45,485 nucleotides of DNA from Clostridia bacterium (GTDB taxonomy: Bacteria > Bacillota > Clostridia > Oscillospirales > Acutalibacteraceae), in NCBI GenBank assembly GCA_017380615.1, contig JAFODQ010000023.1, positions 1 to 45,485 of the forward strand, in the 5' to 3' direction. How positions within the stretch are numbered: the first letter of the stretch is position 1; every line of letters starts with the position of its first letter. Below, piece after piece: positions 41,897 through 45,485 of the stretch. A program made the position numbers and the translations under genes. Below the pieces are notes generated by a model. That model saw only the letters and a program-made list of their open reading frames with translations, did not search any database and was not told the origin of the DNA.

Positions 41897-42661
41897 ATGA
41901 ATTCAATCAGAGCGATTATTCCTGCTGCCGGAAAGGGTAGCAGACTTCAAAGTGTAAGCGGAGATACACCTAAGGCGATGTTTTCTGTGGATAATAGACC
42001 AATGTTGGAATATGTTTTAGAGAACATATCGTTCATTGAAAAAAACAATACATATATAGTTGTTGGTTGTGGGAAGGAAAAAATCATTGAGTATTTCGGT
42101 GATAATTATCATTATGTTGAGCAAAAGCAACAGTTGGGCACCGGTCACGCCATTATGGAGTGCGCTGATGCGTTCAGGGGGTTCGAAGGAACTGTTCTTG
42201 TTACTTTTGGAGACATGCCTCTGTTTCGTTATGAGGAAATGAAAAAAATGTGCCAACAACATATAGAGACCGGTGCCGATTGCACTCTTATGACTGCTGA
42301 AAATCCTTTTTTGAAACTTTGGGCGCGTGTTATCCGTGATGAAAAAGGAAATTTCGCACGAATTGTTGAGGGCAAGGATTGTACCCCCGAGCAGGCCCGG
42401 ATTAAAGAACTATTTTCTGGGGTTATGGTATTCAATAGTAAGTCGCTCTTTAGTGTGCTTCCAGAAATAGGATGCTCTAATGCACAAAAAGAATACTATT
42501 TAACCGAGGCTCCTGAATTAATGGTTAAAAAGGGTATGAAGGTGAGCACTTTTTTCACAAGAGATGGAGACGACCTTCGTGGAATAAACACACCTGAGGA
42601 TTTGGAGATTTGCGAGAAAATTCTTAAAAATAGATATATTTATACATTAGAATCTATATGA
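41897..42661 (+). CDS. Nucleotidyltransferase, probably UDP-N-acetylhexosamine pyrophosphorylase
   Basis: 254 residues. The nucleotide-binding IIPAAGKGSRL with PKAM follows at the N-terminus, and QQLGTGHAIMEC and TFGDMPLF match the uridylyltransferase half of GlmU; the acetyltransferase half is absent. It would join UTP to GlcNAc-1-P or GalNAc-1-P made by the kinase in front. The ATG at 41897 follows GGAG by six bases; the ATG at 41885 has no site. Overlapping context with the kinase (17 bases) implies cotranscription. Confidence 0.85.
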   Translation: MNSIRAIIPAAGKGSRLQSVSGDTPKAMFSVDNRPMLEYVLENISFIEKNNTYIVVGCGKEKIIEYFGDNYHYVEQKQQLGTGHAIMECADAFRGFEGTVLVTFGDMPLFRYEEMKKMCQQHIETGADCTLMTAENPFLKLWARVIRDEKGNFARIVEGKDCTPEQARIKELFSGVMVFNSKSLFSVLPEIGCSNAQKEYYLTEAPELMVKKGMKVSTFFTRDGDDLRGINTPEDLEICEKILKNRYIYTLESI

Positions 42662-42676
42662 AGTTTTATACTTTCC

Positions 42677-42705
42677 TTGAAAATAAGTTTTATATAGTTT
42701 ATAAT
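42677..42705 (+). promoter_or_regulatory. Promoter for the TIR-domain gene
   Basis: TTGAAA, 17 bases, TATAAT: a near-perfect housekeeping promoter in the 92-base gap. Confidence 0.8.
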
Positions 42706-42753
42706 CAATAATAAAGGGTATTAAAGGATTGATTTGGACAAAGGGGGATGTGT

Positions 42754-43725
42754 ATGGCTACCGCATATGAAGGTGACAAGCCTTATATTTTTGTGAGCTA
42801 TTCACATAAAGATAAACGTGAGGTTATGCGTTATATTGACGCATTGGAGGAAAAAGGCTTTCTTGTTTGGTTTGACGGAGGCATAGAGGCCGGTAGTGAG
42901 TGGCCTGAATATATTGCACAGCATCTTGTGGATTCTTCGTGCGTTTTGGCTTTTGTAACATCTGACTTTGTTGAATCTTCTAACTGTAGGCGTGAGCTTA
43001 CTTTTGCTCAGGATCAAGAAAAAGAGCAGCTTGTTGTTTTTTTGAGACCGGAAGATGAATTAAATCTTACTCCAGGACTTAAAATGCAGCTTGGTCATAG
43101 CCAAACTATAAGGCGAGATAATTTTGATTATGAAGATGATTGCATAGAGGCTTTGTGTGCAGCTAAAATAATTGCTGATTGTGTACCTGCTTCTGAATCT
43201 ATAAACCCACACAAGAAACAACCCGAAGAGCCCGTTCTTGAACAGAACAAAGCTTTAAACAAACGATCAAAACGCACCGGATGGATTACTTCGTTCCTTG
43301 AGATGATGTATATTCCATTGAGCTTATGGTTTTCGAATTATTTGTTTGAAAGGGACTTGAGTGTTTGGTGGATGATTATTCTTATGGCGTTACCACACAT
43401 ATTTATCGCTTTATTTAACAAATATGTCTTCTACAAGCCGTTAGCAAAGAAGCTAACACAAGAGCGAGCTAATAAAGATAAATTTGATGATGCTGTTATA
43501 AATGTTATGCTCTTCTTTATTTTATCAACTCTCATTTCAATTGTTGCGTGCGCAGTTACAATTCCTGTTGATAAAGGCTTCTTTATACGTTTGTTAATGA
43601 TGGTTGGTTATAATGTTATTCCGACTCTTGTTGCGGGAGGCATAATATTATACTACGATTCTGTTGATACAGACGATATAGACGATATAATTTATTCTGA
43701 GAATTTATCAGATGATAATCAATGA
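42754..43725 (+). CDS. TIR-domain protein with C-terminal membrane segments
   Basis: 323 residues. Residues 8-140 form a TIR domain: YIFVSYSHKDKREVM at 11-25, a BB-loop-like VWFDGGIEAGSEWPEYI, and SSNCRRELTFA, where Glu81 aligns with the NAD-cleaving Glu of TIR enzymes. A Lys/Pro/Gln-rich linker leads to about four membrane helices (about 190-300) and an acidic tail. TIR domains act in bacterial immunity by degrading NAD or signalling, and membrane-tethered forms exist. A defence role is inferred; no partner gene is adjacent. The ATG at 42754 follows GGGGG with a six-base gap. Confidence 0.85.
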   Translation: MATAYEGDKPYIFVSYSHKDKREVMRYIDALEEKGFLVWFDGGIEAGSEWPEYIAQHLVDSSCVLAFVTSDFVESSNCRRELTFAQDQEKEQLVVFLRPEDELNLTPGLKMQLGHSQTIRRDNFDYEDDCIEALCAAKIIADCVPASESINPHKKQPEEPVLEQNKALNKRSKRTGWITSFLEMMYIPLSLWFSNYLFERDLSVWWMIILMALPHIFIALFNKYVFYKPLAKKLTQERANKDKFDDAVINVMLFFILSTLISIVACAVTIPVDKGFFIRLLMMVGYNVIPTLVAGGIILYYDSVDTDDIDDIIYSENLSDDNQ

Positions 43726-43729
43726 TTTT

Positions 43730-43768
43730 AAGCCTTTTGCAACTTTTGTTGCAAAAGGCTTTTGTTTT
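43730..43768 (+). terminator. Terminator of the TIR gene
   Basis: Perfect 14-bp stem (43730-43743 with 43748-43761), TTTT loop, T-rich tail. The stem overlaps the -35 of the next promoter. Confidence 0.85.
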
Positions 43769-43778
43769 ATGATAAAAT
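43749..43778 (+). promoter_or_regulatory. Candidate promoter for the beta-propeller gene
   Basis: TTGCAA, 18 bases, TAAAAT. The -35 is inside the terminator stem, so DNA of the two elements is shared. Confidence 0.45.
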
Positions 43779-43805
43779 ATTAAAAATTGGTTTTGGAGAT
43801 TTATA

Positions 43806-44768
43806 ATGAAAAATATTTTGTTTGATGATTTTAATAAACTTGAATTTAATCTTTATAAGAAGAATCCAATTATAAAAAATCCGTTAAGCAGTTTTGTAAT
43901 CGCTGATCCCAGTGTTTTGACGCCGGAGGAATCCCACGACGGATTATGGCATCTGTTTTGTCACACATTTTTTGGTGTGTACATGTATGACAGCGAAGAT
44001 GGTGTTAAGTTTAAAAAAATTAAAAAGATTGTTAAACACGCAATGAGACCAAATATAAATTTTATTGACGGGAAATATTATCTTTTCTATGAAAAAACAA
44101 AATCACCAATAGAAAACGCTTTGTCTACCATTGGTTTAAAGTGGAAATCTGAAATATATTGCACGGAATCCTCTGATCTGAAAAGCTGGTCGAAGCCATA
44201 TCTCGTTTTGGGCAACACAAGAGATTATGAGGTAGATGAACATGGACAAGCTTTGTCAAACCCATTCTTAATTAAGATAAATGATAAAAACAGGCTCTAT
44301 TATTCCTGTGGACAGACATTTATAAAAGATTGTGGTTTTTGTGAGCCGAGATACATCTCCTTTGCAGAAAGTGAAAAGATTAGCAGCGAATATGTTTCTC
44401 TTGAAGAGCCCATTATTAAGCCTGATAAGTCCCTGGAACACCTTAATTTGTGTTCAGGGTGTCTCAAGGTTTATAGACTTAAGGATTGCTATATAGGTCT
44501 TCAAAACGGCTTGTATGAAAAGAATGGAAAAAGCCATTCAGCCATTATGTTGCTTAAATCTGAAGATGGTGTTAATTTTGAGTATGTTAAACAGTTTCTT
44601 GTACCACAATTATGTGGCGAGAGCAAGTGGATGGCTCAATATGTTTACGCATGCTGCCTTACATACCATAACAACAAATTCAGGTTATATTTCAATGCCA
44701 GAAATGTTTCAAATAATCTTCTTGGCAGAGAGAGCATTGGTGTGTTTGAGTGCGAAATAAAACAATAG
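43806..44768 (+). CDS. Five-bladed beta-propeller glycosidase-like protein
   Basis: 320 residues without a signal peptide. IADPSVL, LWHLFCH, YMYDSEDGVKF, RPNINFIDGKYYLFYEK, WKSEIYCTESSDLKSW and RLYFNARNVS repeat the blade pattern of GH43/GH32/GH130-type enzymes. The early Asp in ADPS is a likely catalytic or substrate-contact residue. A cytoplasmic location would suit an oligosaccharide phosphorylase or hydrolase working on imported sugar, but the family cannot be fixed. Start follows TTGGAG. Its stop is just outside the IS200 element. Confidence 0.75.
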   Translation: MKNILFDDFNKLEFNLYKKNPIIKNPLSSFVIADPSVLTPEESHDGLWHLFCHTFFGVYMYDSEDGVKFKKIKKIVKHAMRPNINFIDGKYYLFYEKTKSPIENALSTIGLKWKSEIYCTESSDLKSWSKPYLVLGNTRDYEVDEHGQALSNPFLIKINDKNRLYYSCGQTFIKDCGFCEPRYISFAESEKISSEYVSLEEPIIKPDKSLEHLNLCSGCLKVYRLKDCYIGLQNGLYEKNGKSHSAIMLLKSEDGVNFEYVKQFLVPQLCGESKWMAQYVYACCLTYHNNKFRLYFNARNVSNNLLGRESIGVFECEIKQ

Positions 44769-44779
44769 TGAATAAACAT

Positions 44780-44803
44780 CCACCCGCCAAGCGGGTGGTT
44801 TTT
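44780..44803. terminator. Hairpin at the 3' side of the IS200 element
   Basis: An 8-bp GC-rich perfect stem with a 3-base loop, then a T5 run. It serves as right-end structure of the element and would also stop transcripts coming from the beta-propeller gene. Confidence 0.75.
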
Positions 44804-44878
44804 CATATGCGGGCATAGCCCTATGCTCTTCGCGTATGCGTAAACGCATAAGTACGGTCTGCCAGTTGCGTAAGATTG

Positions 44879-45340
44879 TTACTTGCTACCCGTAAACGGG
44901 CCGTATCCACTCATTGTCAATTGGTCACCCATTTGGTCTTCTTTCAGTTGGTTCTGTATATACTCTGCAATTCGGCTTTCATTCTTCCCTACTGTATCTA
45001 CATAGTACCCTTTACACCAAAATTCTCTATTTCGGTATTTGTATTTCAATTCGCCGAATTGCTCATACAGCATTGTACTACTCTTTCCTTTGAGGTAACC
45101 CATAAAGCTTGATACAGCCATTTTCGGTGGTATCTCAACCAACATATGTATATGGTCGGGACACACTTCTGCCTCTAATATTTTGACACCTTTCCACTCG
45201 CAAAGTTGTCTCAAAATTTTACCTATCTCTCTTTTCTTTTGACTGTAAAACACTTTTCGCCTATACTTTGGTGCAAACACTATATGATATTTGCAATTCC
45301 ATTTTGTATGTGATAAACTGTTTATGTCATTCAATCCCAT
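44879..45340 (-). CDS. tnpA: IS200/IS605-family Y1 transposase TnpA
   Basis: 153 residues, full length. LSHTKWNCKYHIVFAPKYRRK at the N-terminus, the HUH metal site at H63-I64-H65 (CPDHIHMLVEIP) and GYYVDTVG with the nucleophile Tyr (112 or 113) are intact. It cuts single-stranded DNA at the element ends. The start ATG is 12 bases from GAAGGAGT, which is longer than usual. A repeat upstream can hide this site (45352-45412). No disruption is seen, so the gene may be active. Confidence 0.93.
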   Translation of the reverse strand: MGLNDINSLSHTKWNCKYHIVFAPKYRRKVFYSQKKREIGKILRQLCEWKGVKILEAEVCPDHIHMLVEIPPKMAVSSFMGYLKGKSSTMLYEQFGELKYKYRNREFWCKGYYVDTVGKNESRIAEYIQNQLKEDQMGDQLTMSGYGPFTGSK

Positions 45341-45351
45341 TTTGAATGCAC

Positions 45352-45412
45352 ACTCCTTCGTACTTTTTTGTTGCAGTTGGCAGACCGCAACTTCATTATA
45401 TCACGAAGGAGT
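45352..45412 (-). promoter_or_regulatory. tnpA leader: ribosome-site-hiding repeat and -10
   Basis: ACTCCTTCGT (45352-45361 on the plus strand) contains the ribosome site GAAGGAGT on the minus strand; its inverse copy is at 45403-45412. TGATATAAT on the minus strand, an extended -10, lies between them at 45395-45400. Transcripts begun at this -10 lack the outer arm, while readthrough from outside would carry both and fold over the ribosome site. GTTGC...GCAAC forms an inner hairpin. Confidence 0.6.
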
Positions 45413-45450
45413 TTTCTTTTTATTCTTGTTTCATCTATATAATTTAACTG

Positions 45451-45473
45451 AACCACGCGTCTAACGCGTGGTT
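45451..45473. repeat. Hairpin at the 5' side of the IS200 element
   Basis: A perfect 10-bp inverted repeat with a 3-base loop followed by TTT. In IS200 elements such a hairpin marks the left end and blocks transcription entering the element. Confidence 0.75.
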
Positions 45474-45485
45474 TTACTATACAAA

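Larger units (their letters stand above)
44780..45480 (-). mobile_element. IS200-type insertion sequence (nearly complete)
   Basis: About 700 bases, the usual size. It holds one Y1 transposase gene. A hairpin lies near each end: CCACCCGC-caa-GCGGGTGG at 44780-44798 and AACCACGCGT-cta-ACGCGTGGTT at 45451-45473. Inside are further repeats, for example GCATAG-CC-CTATGC (44813-44826), TATGCG-TAAA-CGCATA (44835-44850), and CGGTCTGCCA (44855-44864) inverted at 45378-45387. No ORF B (tnpB) is present. Exact cleavage points are not settled, and the outer end may pass the window edge. Confidence 0.8.

Overview
The window is a gene-dense, low-GC stretch from what looks like an anaerobic gut or rumen Clostridium-group Firmicute of the Oscillospiraceae/Ruminococcaceae kind. 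The evidence is strong GGAGG-type ribosome binding sites, TTGAAA/TTGACA-17-TATAAT promoters, Firmicute gene neighbourhoods (miaB-ricA-mutS-mutL-miaA, yggS-sepF-divIVA-lspA, tepA-spoIIIE), Rex and PyrR regulators, and a secreted transglutaminase-like protein carrying a dockerin. The taxon is inferred from these features, not proven.

Layout. 1-6000: the tail of a GH3 glycosidase, then minus-strand units for a HAD phosphatase with thiamine pyrophosphokinase and for a NUDIX hydrolase with a small export protein, the plus-strand dockerin/transglutaminase gene, and a minus-strand double-length ThyX-like protein. 6050-22200: one long plus-strand run, probably an operon or overlapping operons: a lipase-like hydrolase, MiaB, a YlbF/RicA-like Cys-rich protein, MutS, MutL, MiaA, an HlyD-like membrane protein, YggS, SepF, a DivIVA-like protein, LspA, RluD-like synthase, a Cof-type HAD phosphatase and a two-subunit transketolase. 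It joins mismatch repair, tRNA modification, division and envelope functions. 22200-31400: a zinc-ribbon membrane protein, then minus-strand units: a 6S RNA gene with its own promoter, a DUF1292 protein, an aldose-epimerase-like protein, the pyrR-uraA pyrimidine unit behind an attenuator, and aconitase-isocitrate dehydrogenase-rex-unknown gene. 31450-40400: plus strand again: TepA-like protease, UppP, FtsK/SpoIIIE, a small DUF3006-like protein, rpsB-tsf behind a structured leader, a CofE-like ligase, and a GMP synthase subunit lacking its glutaminase domain.

From the 3' end of guaA onward (40400-45485) the content turns accessory: a possible recombination region, an N-acetylhexosamine-kinase/uridylyltransferase pair that could make UDP-amino sugars, a TIR-domain membrane protein, a beta-propeller glycosidase-like protein, and an almost complete IS200-type element at the window end. 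Most of these genes have their own promoter and terminator, unlike the core operons.

The most unusual items are the tandem ThyX-like protein whose two copies each keep a different half of the signature motif, a MiaB that ends before its TRAM domain next to a Cys-rich RicA-like gene, an EF-Ts with an insertion of about 60 residues, the NUDIX protein with a pyrophosphatase-like N-terminus, the CofE homologue beside a split guaA, and the terminator placed directly in front of the pyrR ribosome binding site.
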